Source of the DNA: Pseudoscleropodium purum
Lineage: Eukaryota > Streptophyta > Bryopsida > Hypnales > Brachytheciaceae
DNA length: 64,000 bases
NCBI GenBank assembly: GCA_963969395.1
Contig: OZ017795.1
Location: 13,082,001 to 13,146,000 of the forward strand
Reading direction: 5' to 3'
The notes beneath the pieces are model-generated. The model was given only the letters and a program-made list of their open reading frames with translations, ran no database searches and was not told the DNA's origin. The translations under genes were made by a program, and so were the position numbers. Positions 10,827 to 23,064 of this stretch are shown one piece after another. The first letter of the stretch is position 1, and each line of letters starts with the position of its first letter.

Positions 10827-13800
10827 ATGGCGAGGGAGGAGATGGCGAGGTTTGGGATGGTGGAGGTAGTGGTGATGGTGATGTTGGTGGCGGTGCGAGT
10901 TGCGGGGAACTTTGTGGTGGAAGAGAATAGCTTAGCAGTTCTGTCGCCGGAGAGTTTGCGGGGGACGTATAAGAGCTCAATTGGTAATTTCGGCGTCCCG
11001 AAGTATGGCGGCACGTTGACTGGCTTGGTTAAGTATCCGGCGGTGAACTCGAAGGGTTGTGAAAATTTTCCGAATGATTACTTCAGGGCGAAGTCCGGCG
11101 GTCGCCCTAATTTCGCCCTCGTCGATCGTGGCGGTACCGTTTCCTCCCTTTCCTCCAACTGCTGAATCAAAATTTCGTTTCTATACGGCTTTGAACTCAA
11201 TATTTCAATTCTGTCTGTGTTAATTGGTTAAATTGAGCTTTGTTACCGCCAATTCGACTTGTTGAAATAGTACACTGAGAAACAATTGGGAGATACCACA
11301 AGAGGAATCCAAAAGGAGAAGCGACTCCAGGAAATTGAATTGCGTCCTGAAACATTAGTGTAAAATTCTGTTTACGCTGCTCTTGTTTCAAGGTTTGTAT
11401 GTTAATTTGACTTCGGGTACAGCCGAATGCGCAGAACCAGTTGAATCTTCTGAATTTTGCAAGTCGAATTCTTCGGGCTGACCCAGGTTTTGTATCAATC
11501 AGTTCCTGCTATGGATAGTTTAGCAACTTGGTCTATAGATTATAGTAATTGCCATTTTTGATTGTGGTATTGTGGAATATAAGATAGAATCACTTTCCTG
11601 CAGATTGTTATTTCGCAATCAAGGTGTGGAACGCGCAGCTCGCCGGCGCTGCGGCAGTGCTTGTAGCAGACAACAGGAAGGAGGGGCTCATCACCATGGA
11701 CTCTCCCGAGGAGGATCCAGCGGCATCGAAGTACCTGCCAAACATCTCCATTCCATCTGCGCTTATCGTGAAGGACTTTGGCGACAAGCTAAAGAAGGCA
11801 TTGGCAAACAAGGAATTTGTGGCAATTAGACTGGATTGGCGTGAGTCGCTTCCTCACCCCGACGAGCGCGTGGAATACGAGTTTTGGACCAACAGCAACG
11901 ACGAGTGTGGTCCTCAATGTGATTCGCAGGTTGAATTTGTTCGCAATTTCAAGGGCGTTGCTCAGATTCTCGAGCGAGGTGGTTACACTCAGTTCACTCC
12001 CCATTACATCACGTGGTACTGTCCACAGGTATGATAAATCTTGAACCCGATCTTCTGAAATGTTCGAGAAATTTGTGAAGAGCATCTTCTGGAATTTCCT
12101 AGCCCTAAGCATTGGAAGCCTTGTCGGTGCGTTCCATTGTTCAGGTGTTCATCGAGAGCAAGCAGTGCAAGGCGCAGTGTATCAACAATGGCCGTTACTG
12201 CGCTCCAGACCCTGAGCAGGACTTCTCGAAAGGTTATGATGGGAAGCAAGTGGTGACGGAGAATCTGAGGCAGCTATGCGTATTCAAGGTTGCGAACGAA
12301 AGCATTCCTAGCCGGCCATGGAAGTGGTGGGACTTTGTCACAGATTACCAGATCCGCTGCCGGATGAAGGACAACAAATATGGTCCCAAGTGTGCCGAGG
12401 AAGTCATCAAATCTCTCTGTAAGTGACGACCTGTGTGCAGCAGACTCTTTTTGCGGAACTCGTGAACATGCGGCGGTACTATCCAAGATTTCTCCAAGTT
12501 TTTCTCAATTGAGTTTTTTCATGTACCAAATTGTCGGTTTGGGGATACAGCTATCGATGTGGACGCGGTGCGCAAATGCATGGGCAACCCAGATGCTGAC
12601 GAAGTTAACGAAATCCTGAAGAACGAGCAGGTCGTGCAGGTTGGTAATGGACATCGGGGAGACGTGACCATCTTGCCCACTCTCGTCATCAACCAACGTC
12701 AATATCGAGGTCCGCGGGTGGATTTTCATTATGCCCCCTTTTCTTGTATCAATTCGTATGATTGGCTTTTGTTTTCTTGCATCTTGCGGTAGTCATGCAA
12801 GAGCCTTAGTCTACACGTCCTAATTTTCATAGTCAATCTTGTGAAATTGATGGAGGGGGCTGTGTTTTGGGCGGTGCAGGCAAACTAGACAAGACGGCAG
12901 TATTGAAGGCCATCTGCTCTGGTTACCAAGAAACCACAGACCCACCTGTTTGCTTGAGCGGAAGTATTGAGACTAATGAATGTATGGATAACAATGGTGG
13001 TTGCTGGCAGAGGGGCCGCATAACCGCCTGCAAGGTATTCTGCATGTCAATAAAGCGATTGTGCACACATCTTTGATCTGATTTTTAGAATCTAAGCGAT
13101 ATTGAACTGGCGAATTGATTCTTGGAAGGCTGGTTACGGGAAATCTTTCGCTTTTAGAGTTTGGGAAATTGTTTCAGAGGGTCTTGTTTTTCTGATTGCA
13201 GGATACATTCAGAGGTCGAGTTTGTGAATGCCCTCTCGTTTCTGGTGTCCAATTTGAGGGTGACGGCTACACTCATTGTGAAGGTATCTAGCGTGTCAAT
13301 TTGACCCTTCTTGCTCTTGTCTCAAGTTCTCGTGGGTTCATGTTTAATCAGCAAGTCTGTACATTAATTGTACTCCCTTGGTGCTGATGAGAGTAATGTT
13401 GCACAGCCAAGGGCCCGAATCGATGCAAGGTGGAGAATGGCGGATGTTGGGAAGACACCAGAGATGGGGTTCATCATTCGGCCTGCCATGTAAGTGCGTC
13501 CTAGTGCGGATTGCTGAAGTGAAAGTTCCTAAGAGATAAATTTCTGCAGAATTTCCTATATGATTTTTCACCATAATTTTATGATTTTATTGGCGCATTA
13601 GCGTGTCATCAGATCGCAATCTAGGAACCACACGCGTGCTGTTATTGAGATTGCAATTGTTGGGAATGTGTAGACCTGGCGATGGTCGGACTGTCATTGC
13701 CCTCCTGGTTTCACAGGGAACGGGTCGGCTCCAGCTGGTTGCGTTGGTACGTTCTTAGTCGGGGCAGAGTGATTTGGGAGTTATATTGTATTTACCGTTC

Positions 13801-14609
13801 CGAGTCTGGAAATAGTCTTAGATGGCTAGCTGCGGACATCTTCCCAAAAGATTGAAAGAAGTATGATCATCCGTGAAGCTCCAGGCGTTCAAATTTGAGA
13901 CTGAACTCTGATTTTCGGGTTTGGGCAATGGCAAGACATCTAAAATGAGTTGTGCTTTGTTTAGATATTGACGAATGTTCGATGAAGCTGAAGTGCCAGT
14001 GTCCCGAATGCAAATGCAAAAACACCTGGGGCTCGTTCGACTGTGAATGTTCCGGCGGGCTTCTCTACTTTCACGAGCATGATACATGCATAAGTAAGTT
14101 CATTACCTTAGTGGTGTTGTCTTTGATGAGACATTAATGTCATGCTCCTATAGAGTGAAAGACCGAGAAGTGCATGGCACTATCAAGCGCTTGAATTTCG
14201 TATACATGATCAGGATGTTTCTTTAACTAAACGGTTTACTCATTTGTAACTCTGTAGACCGAAAGGGTTCACGGTCCAAGATGGGGTGGACACTGCCACT
14301 CCTTGTTTTGGCTTGTCTTTCCATTGTTGGGCTTGGCGGTTACATCCTCTACAAGTATCGCCTCAGGGTATGTGCCACAATCATAGACTCATTATTCGTG
14401 TTCTTTTGTTGTAATGAATCTACTTTTAAAAATTCTGATGATCCTGAATTCGAGAACTTCGCATCCTTATATATATGTTTACGTGTGGGCATGGGTTGTT
14501 ATCACTGGTGCAGTCATACATGGATTCAGAGATTCGAGCAATCATGGCGCAGTACATGCCTCTGGATAGTCAAGGCGAAGTCCAGAATCACTCTCACGAT
14601 GATATATGA
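10827..14609 (+). CDS. VSR: Vacuolar sorting receptor (VSR/BP-80 family), 11 exons, about 630 aa
   Basis: Type I membrane receptor that sorts soluble cargo from the Golgi/TGN to the lytic vacuole. Exons: 10827-11133, 11604-12028, 12145-12418, 12551-12709, 12880-13034, 13202-13283, 13407-13489, 13674-13746, 13965-14093, 14258-14367, 14514-14609. Every junction has GT-AG borders and keeps phase (1,893 nt, 631 codons with the stop). Order in the protein: hydrophobic signal peptide (about 1-27), protease-associated lumenal domain (about 50-170, with [15 protein letters not shown] across the exon 1/2 junction), a conserved central region ([26 protein letters not shown]), cysteine-rich EGF-like repeats (about 420-560) ending in a DIDEC calcium-binding type, one TM helix (about 573-592) and a short tail with the YMPL sorting signal at 613-616. 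Length is typical of the family. ATGs at 10809 and 10842 are alternatives; 10827 has a good context (gctATGG). The tail ends HSHDDI. Confidence 0.95.
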
Positions 14610-15320
14610 GACTCAAGCTTCACACAACGCTATCAAACTATTTCCATGACACCTCTGTGCAGCTGCCGCAACATCTGCAATTCTAGAGGTCATTAGTCAT
14701 TATCTTAAACCGACAATGGTTGTTAGGAAACAGTATTCCATATTAGTGAAACGTTGTCTTCAGTAGAGGTTTGTAATATTTATTAGAGTTCAACAACTTG
14801 TATAAAGTGAAGACAAGGCCGGGGATGGGGCAAGGCTGAGTGTAAAGCAAGTGCAGGCTTTTTTGCATTGTGCAAAAATTGGTTGCAAGATATGCAGCGG
14901 TGAGCAGGAACCTAGCAGTACTACCGAATTAAAGAGTAGAAATAGTAGGAACTGATAGTTGTATAGAGCAGGAGTGATGAAGTTTGTTCTTGTCGTCAAC
15001 TAGTTGAACTGTTGAATTATTGTTTTTGTACATATCTCTTTGGTTTCCTTCTTTGTTGAGCAATCTCAGTGGGCGCTTGCTTGCTAGTGGAATCCTCAAA
15101 GCTGCCAAATTGTGAACTGTGACACTCCTAATGGCTAAGGTACCTGATGCACGGACATTAGTAGACCTCATTGGGACTATGAATTCATCTGGGACCCTAA
15201 AAAGTAAGCCCCTTTCTTTTCGATTACCATCTCAAAGAATTTGGATTTATTAGTGTAACCGCATAGATAAGTTGATGGCAATGCATTCAAGTACAAAAAC
15301 TACAAATTTTTACAATAGTC

Positions 15321-15987
15321 TTAATCCCTAAATGCCCAAGACCTTTTTTAATCTTCTAGGAATTTGCTCTAAATTGAACAAAAAGCCAACATTTCGATAA
15401 GTTGTATCAACACTTTTTGAATTGAAACCATACAAATTCAAATTAGACATATTAGAGATCACATATAAGAAAAGAAATTACCAACAACAATATCACTCAT
15501 AGATTGAAAAATTATAATGTTTGATCATGAAGGTGTTAAAATTGCAAAAGTGGTTTGAAGTCTTTCGATCCTCTTTTCACATGTCAAATCTAAAAAAATT
15601 GTCACTAAAGAAATATGAGGTTTCATAGCTTAATATACGTAATCCCAATCAATTTCTAGCTTCTCAAAATTTAATTCTACATTTTTTTAAATGGATTTTT
15701 AATGTGATTTTTTCTCTAAGATCTAGTATATTTGAGGCTCATTTTGAAGAGTCTTCAACACTACAGAAAGTCAAGAATACAATGGACACCCTTGTACAAA
15801 ATCTTAAATACAAAAGTCATAATGAATCATTAATTTCCAAAATTGGATTTTTGATGCTAAAATTAGACTTCAAAATAATATAATAATAATAATATAAACT
15901 ACTAAAGTTAGAAACTTGGTTAGGTTTTATTTAACTTCAAAGTATTGTTAATACCAAAATTTGGTGCCTAAGGCATTTAGGGGTTAA
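15321..15987 (+). mobile_element. TTAA-flanked element, family A, copy 2 (667 bp)
   Basis: Left end TTAATCCCTAAATGCCCAAG; right end AAGGCATTTAGGGGTTAA. Collinear with 461-1098. Lies just downstream of the VSR gene. Confidence 0.8.
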
Positions 15988-16308
15988 ATGCTCAGTTAAA
16001 CGGGATGAATGGAAATTGGAAAGTTTAAAATATTTGATATATCATTTTCCAATATTGTTTGGAGTTTTTTGAAGTGAACTATAGAAAATGATAATATTTG
16101 GGTTCATATTTCAATTAGTAATATTTCATTTATGGAAATTCAAAATTTTATGGAATTTTTACTTTATAATCCCAAATAGGATTAATTCTCCCTCCTCAAG
16201 AACTAGTGCTCTATTGCCTTCTATACAACTTGTAACAAAAAACTCAAAGTGTTAGACTTTGGAAAGTTTTTATGGTCTTATACTCTTGTATGACTCCATT
16301 GTAGTTTT

Positions 16309-17247
16309 CTAATCCCTAAAGGACCAAACTATGTTTTTTGACAACATAGTGATTTTGGGCAGCTCACTACAAATGTCATATTTATTTTTTTATTTGAAAT
16401 TTTTACACAATATGTACACAAGGAGTAGCTTTAAGACCCAACAATTTTCATAACTTTTGACTAAATGGTTAAAAAGCTATTGTATGGTATGTCATTTTCA
16501 ATGCTTGATTGGTAGCCCAAAAATTCCTTAAAAAAATATTTTTTCAAAAATTAAAGTTTGAAATTGTCTTTTTAGATTTATATGTACATGAAAGGCTTTG
16601 AATCACTCCATTTTGATTAATGAGATGAAAGTTATGAGGAGTATTAGTTTGCCGGTAGTTATGGATTCTCTACTCTAAAATAAACTTTGGAGTCCTTTAT
16701 TAGTTTATTTTAACTCAATTAATATTTTTTATAAAAACAAAAACATATGATGTAGATTGTTCACTACTACATTACAACCTTTGGGATTGGCATTTTGCAA
16801 TTCCACAATTAAATTCTTAACAATTTAGTGTTTTGAATCATTCTCTACTTCTTTCTACTTACTATTTTTTTCTTATATGTTGTACAATTCCAAATTATCT
16901 AAAAATTTTCAAGCATGTAGCCAACTTGCCTTGAAGAATGAATTCAAAGAAGTACCACCATTTTGGACATTTTTTCATGCAAATGTGACCTTGTAAAGTA
17001 TAGTTGCCTGGTTTTTGGCAAGGTCAAAAAAAGGATATTTGTCACTTCAAATACTAATATCTTGCAATCTATAAGGTGAATATTTTTGAAAAAAATTTCA
17101 TGTCTTCTCAAACCAAATTCATACAAGATCCTATGGCTTAATGTGTCCAAGACTGAAGTATTTTTTCTAAAATTTGGTACTTGCATTAGAAATGGTAGTT
17201 TTGGAGCATTTTGGGTAGAAACATAGTCCAAAATATTTAGGGGATAA
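16309..17247 (-). mobile_element. TTAA-flanked element, family B, copy 2 (inverted)
   Basis: Reverse complement of 1127-2078. The ends are degenerate (CTAATCCCTAAAGG on the left, ATTTAGGGGATAAC on the right). The apparent ORF at 16944-17318 on the minus strand is not kept in the other copy. Confidence 0.65.
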
Positions 17248-17331
17248 CATGAGGTTATTGGTGGTTTAGCTAGGAAGAAATCAAAATCCATGTCATTTTG
17301 TAATTTGCTCACATTCACAGAAGTTTCATTA

Positions 17332-17708
17332 AGGTAGAAGTACCTATTTCGGAAAACTTAAGCATTTTAGATTGGATGGTGTAGGAAAGTCATGCAAAAC
17401 TAAGTTCAATGTGTGCAAAAATAAGGTTGTAGAAGAATGCCAAAACAAACAAATTTTTTTCTCTAAAAATGAATATTTTCTTGAATTTAAAAGTGGATTT
17501 TGCATCCAGACCCATTCCAATTTTATAGACTCACCTATTGTAGTTAACTTTGGCACTTCTCCCTAGGCCAAAAAAGAACAGAGATGAATGGACGAGAAGG
17601 TACAAACCAAGAATATTTTTCAATGACCATTGCATCCAGTTATTGTCCACAATAGGTGAGCCTATGAAGCAATTACAAGGGGCCTATCCAAAATAGGTAC
17701 TTCTACCT
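17332..17708 (+). mobile_element. TA-flanked foldback MITE, 377 bp
   Basis: Terminal inverted repeats AGGTAGAAGTACCTATTT and its complement at 17,691-17,708, flanked by TA at 17330-17331 and 17709-17710. A second inverted pair (CTCACCTATTGT and ACAATAGGTGAG) lies inside at about 17,530 and 17,650. A TA duplication suggests the Stowaway/Tc1-mariner type. It sits between family B and D copies. Confidence 0.65.
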
Positions 17709-17781
17709 TAGTTGCTTTCTAAAAGGCTTGAACTTCTTTTCTTTTTTAAAACTTGGAACTTTTGATTGCTCAAAGTGACTA

Positions 17782-18484
17782 TTAACCCCTAAATGCCCAA
17801 CCAACCATATATGGTTGATCTAAAATTCCAGGCTCATTTTGGTATAGGTAATTAAATTCGTTTGATTGTTTAAAAAGAAATGTGGACATTTTTTTGGGTT
17901 AGCTATTGAAAACTTTCATTTTTCACTGAAAAAAGGTCTATATTTGATTGTTGAGAAGTCTCCAAAGCCATATATGTCCTTTAGTGGAAGAGTAAAGCTT
18001 GCTAGTGATACTTCATTTCCCAACTTTGAGCAATTTCACTTGATTTGAGATCTAAAAATTTGTACTTATCCATTTGCTTTGAAAATGTTTTCAGTGGAAA
18101 GAATAAAGTGTTTTCATGATTTTCACCATTGAAAATTTAAACAAGAAAGTGTTGATTATGAGTTCTTTGTGATTTATACTTATAAAAAAAAATTGCATCT
18201 CAACAATTGCAAGGTGAATTGTGTAATGAGTTTAATAGCTTTTCATGTGAAATTGAATTTTTCAAAAGTGTATTTTAGTATACTAACACAATTTGCAGTT
18301 GTTCATGTCACCTCTAATGCCAAAAAACTTTATGTGCAAATTTTTGAAACATTGTAGGGAGGGACAACATGCAAATTTCTCTAGTTTGAAAAAACTCAAT
18401 TTGCTCCAATGGACATAACCATAATCCCATGCTCTTTTTTCATAGTCAAAACACATTTGAAAGGCTTGGGCATTTAGGGATTAA
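17782..18484 (+). mobile_element. TTAA-flanked element, family D, copy 2 (703 bp)
   Basis: Left end TTAACCCCTAAATGCCCAA, right end CTTGGGCATTTAGGGATTAA. Collinear with 6794-7605 but about 110 bp shorter. Confidence 0.8.
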
Positions 18485-18489
18485 AAGTC

Positions 18490-19300
18490 CAAATGTATCT
18501 TCTCCTACAATGCTTTAGTCTTTTGGATTCAAAATTTCATGGCTTTCTTATCATGTCGCTCAAAATAAATGGCCTATTGATTTTCACTACAAACAAAAAT
18601 TAGCTAAATCAATTTCAACCTAATTAAAGCACCTCATAGTATGAAATTGTAGATTTTTATTTTTTTAGATTTGTTATATCTTTTTAGACTTGTAAAATCT
18701 AAAAATATCTAAATTTTAAAATAAATAAGAATTTAGATTTAGTAAACAAATTGTACCACATGTCTAAATTTTACTAAAATTTTCTAATCTTTCAATTATT
18801 ATTTATGGCAATTTTTGAAGTATACCAAAAAATTTGAGTTCCATTGAAAAAATCAAGTAACATATACATATTTCTTAAAGATTTAGTATGAACTAATTAA
18901 ATTTTTGTTTTTGGATTATTGTTAATTACCACTTGTCATCCTTTCATTGATTGAAAATTTAATACTTCTAACTAATAACCTTGAAATATTATTATTCTTA
19001 GGACCTCATTTGGTAAATATATCCAAAATCAACAATGCACTCTACACCAACACTATTTGTTGGTCACTATTTGTCATTGATTACTCAATAATCCTAAATA
19101 TAAATGTATAAAATATAACGTTGGTTTATTAAATTTATTGAATTTGGATACACATATTTTACAATAAATGAATTCTATAAAATTCATTTTGAGAGGAACA
19201 ATGTACCTTCAAAATATCCAATATGTGTGTGTCTCATTTTGATGGATTGCCCCCAAAACTTGACCATTTGTTTAACAAAAACAACAACAACATTACAATA
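18490..19300. other. Gene-free AT-rich interval before V-ATPase e
   Basis: Very AT-rich, with TAAAATCTAAAAATATCTAAATT-type simple sequence. No ORF or repeat ends were recognised. Confidence 0.5.
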
Positions 19301-19482
19301 TACTCCGATCCATTAGTCGACCATAACCAACGGGCTCCGATAACCGAGTCGAACACGGGCACTCGTGTCTCCGCGGTCACAGTCCCCAAGAGCATCCGGA
19401 TTCCCGTTTCGCCGGCTCTCTCGCTTGGCGTAGCTCACCATTACCGAATTCTCATCTTCGTTGCAGAAGCGGAATCGCGATC

Positions 19483-19512
19483 ATGAGGTCCATCAGGGAC
19501 ACAATCAGTTAA
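19483..19512 (+). promoter_or_regulatory. Upstream ORF in the V-ATPase e leader (9 codons plus stop)
   Basis: An ATG at 19483 opens a 9-residue frame (MRSIRDTIS) that stops 17 nt before the main start codon at 19530. The surrounding 19,300-19,529 is GC-richer than its flanks and fits a promoter/5' UTR. Whether the uORF lies in the mature transcript is inferred: an AG at 19465-19466 could be a leader splice acceptor upstream of it. Confidence 0.4.
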
Positions 19513-19529
19513 ACATTAAAGCTCGCGCG

Positions 19530-20770
19530 ATGGGGTTTCTTCTCACTTCCTTGTACTTCTTACTCTCAGGGTTAGTGGGATCTCTCTGCATCAAGGTCTG
19601 CTACAACAAGGGCCCCAGCACCAACTTGTAAGATTTTTCTCAGAAAATTTCTTTTTAGTCCGTGATATGTCCGGAAATTCTTGTCGATGGAGGAAGAGAT
19701 CTGCTGAATTTAGGCAAGTGGTCACCGGAGACCTAGATTTGCAGACGGAATCGTGGTGGTTGGAATAATAGATGAATTCTTGATTTTGAACTTCTTACGG
19801 TTTGGGAGTGCTGTGAGTTTGGGGATTTGTAGTTTGGGTCTTCATCCGGATCCAAGCGAGTCGAGTTTTTAGATTGCAGCACTTCGTGTTGAGTTCGGCT
19901 TGTGTGGCCAGCTTTGATAATTCGATCGCTTGTAGATCTCATTTGACACTGCCGTTATATTCTACCGCTTGCAATCTTCTTTTCTTCGTCGTTAGAAGAG
20001 CTGTGACCGCGCCTCTGTTTTTATGTGTTTGGATGTTTGCCAACGTGGAGGTCCTTGGTTTGATGAGCACCAGGTTAACCGATGCCTCGTGCATAAGGGA
20101 GTCTTTTTTACTGAGTACTCTAATCTGCTACAGTGTAGGGACTTGGGGGTCGTTTTAGGGTTTTGGGATGATTCTCAACCGTTTTCAGGAGAGAATCTAG
20201 CAAAACTGCGAGCAGGATGCATTTTGGAATAATGGACTGTGCTTGGGACACTAATGACGGTGGGTTGTTGTGGTGCAGGCTCAACGTAGTGCTCGCAAAT
20301 ACTGCTGTGATATGCTGCTGGCTCATGTACGTATCTATCCTAAACACACATGTCGATTGAATCTCGGTACTATAAGAGCTCAGATTTGCTTGTGTTGGTT
20401 CCTAAGTGCGAAGCATACTTGTCGTTTTACTCGTCATTTTGAGACAGAGAGAACGAAATTTTGTTGTTAGATCATATTGTATGGTCGTTGGAGACTTCGA
20501 ATGTCCATGAGAGCACGTAGTCACAACATTCTTCTACTGTTATAATTTTTATAGATTGAATCATGGTGTTTGTGGAATGAAGCTTAAAAGTGACAGAATC
20601 TTCTCAGTTGAGATTCTTACGTGAAATTGGTCTACGGAGAAGGTTTATGGGTGGTGAAGACCAGCATTTAAATTGATATTGGCTTTGATGATTTGTTCAG
20701 GTGGGCGATAGTATGGCTGGCGCAGTGGAAACCACTGATCAACCCTGTATTGAAAGGTGAAGGTGAATAG
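19530..20770 (+). CDS. VHA-e: V-type proton ATPase subunit e, 3 exons, 71 aa
   Basis: Small hydrophobic subunit of the membrane-embedded Vo sector of the vacuolar H+-ATPase (subunit e, Vma9p family), needed for complex assembly. Exons: 19530-19627, 20279-20326, 20701-20770; 216 nt in all, with phases that match at both junctions. The product starts MGFLLTSLYFLLSGLVG, has the conserved loop NKGPSTNL and a second membrane helix containing CCWLMWAIVWLAQ, and ends LKGEGE. Two TM helices and about 70 residues are exactly the family pattern. The short middle exon encodes the start of helix 2. Start context is gcgATGG. Nothing is truncated, so this looks like a functional gene. Confidence 0.95.
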
Positions 20771-21511
20771 CTGGGTTAGAAAAGATTGAAACCTATTCAC
20801 AAAACTTAACAATTGTATTAGTTTTTCTTAGTTGTAGATGTCTTCAAAGAACAAGTGCCTCTTGAGTGCCTATAGTAGATGTCTGAGCAAATGTTGTACA
20901 CGTAAAAAGCTTTGGTAAGCATGATGATGAGAAGCTCGTAGCAAGAGGAGCGTTGTGCACGTTAGATGCATGAGGTTCTTGCAAGTTTGCTGACTGAAAT
21001 TATGACATGTAATGTGAATATGGAGGATTGTTATTTTCTCTTTCTAGAGGAGCTTTTTCATGTGCAAATTTGAGTGCCCACTATTGACCTTGGTTACTGT
21101 CATGGGCACTGTCGTGAAGAGGGTGTAGACGCATTTGCAAAATTCTGTCGTAGTGAGTTCCATGTTTCTGTTACGAATATGGCTGTGCTAGCACTAGTCC
21201 GAGCAATATGGACCTAACTGAGTTTGAACTTTGTCATTGCTTCAAAGTAGGACATCAAAAATTGCTTGGCTATTACCCTACGCTTGGGTCAGATTTGTTA
21301 AAAAGTATTTAAAAAAAAATTAAATATGGCATGTAATGAAATTTTCAGAAAATATAATGTAGCATAATCGAATAGTGTAAAAGATATTTATAAAAGTAAT
21401 TTGAATTCTCAAAAAAAATTATGAAAAATGAAAAATGAAAAATAATATGTAATACAAAGGTGATTGCTTTATAAATGTAAAAAAATTCATAGAGTACATA
21501 AGCTTATTAAG

Positions 21512-21755
21512 CCTAGTCCTTTTCCCCTTTCTTTATGAGAGATTGTGTTCATTGAAAGGGTTTGAAACTTAATCTAGTCCTTTCCCCTTCCTTCATGAGA
21601 AATTGTGTTCATTGAAAGGGTTTGAAACTTAATCTAGTCCTTTCCCCTTCCTTCATGAGAGATTGTGTTCATTAAAAGGATTTGAAACTTAACCTAGTCC
21701 ATTCCCCCTCCTTCATGGGAGATTGTGTTCATTGAAAGGATTTGAAACTTAACCA
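21512..21755 (+). repeat. 60-bp tandem repeat, about 4 copies
   Basis: The period is exactly 60 bp. Units contain GATTGTGTTCATTGAAAGGG, TTTGAAACTTAA, CTAGTCCTTTCCCC and TTCATGAGA. The first copies are nearly identical and the last ones diverge slightly. There are no spacers and no ORF, so it is a minisatellite rather than a CRISPR array. Confidence 0.9.
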
Positions 21756-22747
21756 ATCCTTTTGTTAACTTACTAATTTGTGAGAACCTCGTTGCCACAT
21801 GAGGATCCTAATGCCAAAAGTCATGAAATATTTCAAATCTTGTGAAATTAAATTTCAAAAATTCTAAATCCAATTAATGAAAAATAATTCAACCCCAAAA
21901 TAAATGATTTTGTAAGAAGCCAAGTGAATGAGACCCCAATGTACGACAATTTTAGTTTGTTTCTTACTACCAGAGTTGAGAGACTTTGCTCTTAATGTTG
22001 ATAATGTGTTTATTTCACATGACCAGAATACTCAAAAGTCAAAAGTTTAGGGTCAATAGGGTACTATTCAAAGAATTTCCAAGACTCTTAGTTTGCCTTG
22101 CAGTTGCAATTCTTTATCTCAATTTTAGAAATTGATAACAAAGAGCTCACTATAACTAAAGTAAAAGCACCTAAAATCATCCGCACAAGAATTTGAGTAT
22201 AGTTTTCAATAAATTGAATTGTACCTAAAATCTCTCTTAAGCTTGGAGAATAGTGTGTAAGTCAATGTAAGTCATTCAGGCTTGAAGTTAATTTGTCAAC
22301 TCTGGAGCAAAGGGGAGGAGGCTTGGAGAGGAGGCGTTACATTGACAGAATTATCCTAAGAGAGTGAAACATTTGTGAAAATCAACAGTGGTATGTTGAA
22401 GCCATCATTCTTAAGAATTCATGTCATATGTGTAATTGATCAAATTGCGACATATAGATATTTAGGAGGAGGAGGAGGAGTATTTTATAATCATCACATA
22501 GGAATTGTTATACAATAATCAAATCAAGGATTGTACTAAAGATTCTACAAAAAGAGATAGACATAAATAACACATATTTATTTGGATGGAGATACTTACG
22601 ATTTGCCACTTGTTTGTACATGCCACTTTGGATAGGTCTTTGGTTATTAGGGTATACAACTTCTTTTGGTTTTAGCTTATGAATCCAAGGGCAAATATAA
22701 ATGTTCTATGAGTTCATCTTGGGATTGAATTAAAAGCACTAAAGTGG

Positions 22748-22840
22748 GTACCCTAAAATATGCCACTAACTCCAAACCACTATCATCACTATAGGTAAAT
22801 CTCCAAAATCAATATGGACTTACGTGGAAAAAAAAGATTT
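22748..22840 (+). repeat. Dispersed short repeat, copy 1
   Basis: Matches 59652-59745 in the same orientation: TGCACTAACTC/TGCCACTAACTCC, AACCAC-ATCATCAC and CTCCAAAATCAATAT. About 90 bp; ends undefined. Confidence 0.55.
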
Positions 22841-23064
22841 AAAAACCTCTACCAAAAACCACTCTGACCTTTCGTAACTTTTGCATACGGTATCCAAATG
22901 CCACATTCTTTGGTGCGTTGGAACCTCTTTTCAGTTGTCAACAAGAAAACATAATAATTAGAATTTGACAGTCTAATAATAGTAAACAAGCACAGCACTA
23001 ACAAAAAGTGGCGGTTTGGGGGGTGCTCACCTTGTTGCTGACTCCAGCAGAATCCAGTGGTGTT

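Larger units (their letters stand above)
20780..23050. other. Mostly empty interval: V-ATPase e 3' UTR, tandem array, dispersed repeat
   Basis: The first 200-300 bp probably include the V-ATPase e 3' UTR. Apart from the 60-bp array (21512-21755) and the short repeat at 22748-22840, nothing was recognised. Confidence 0.45.

Noticed and set aside
21512..21755. CRISPR-like array
   Set aside because: Repeats are contiguous 60-bp units without spacers, in a eukaryotic nuclear setting.
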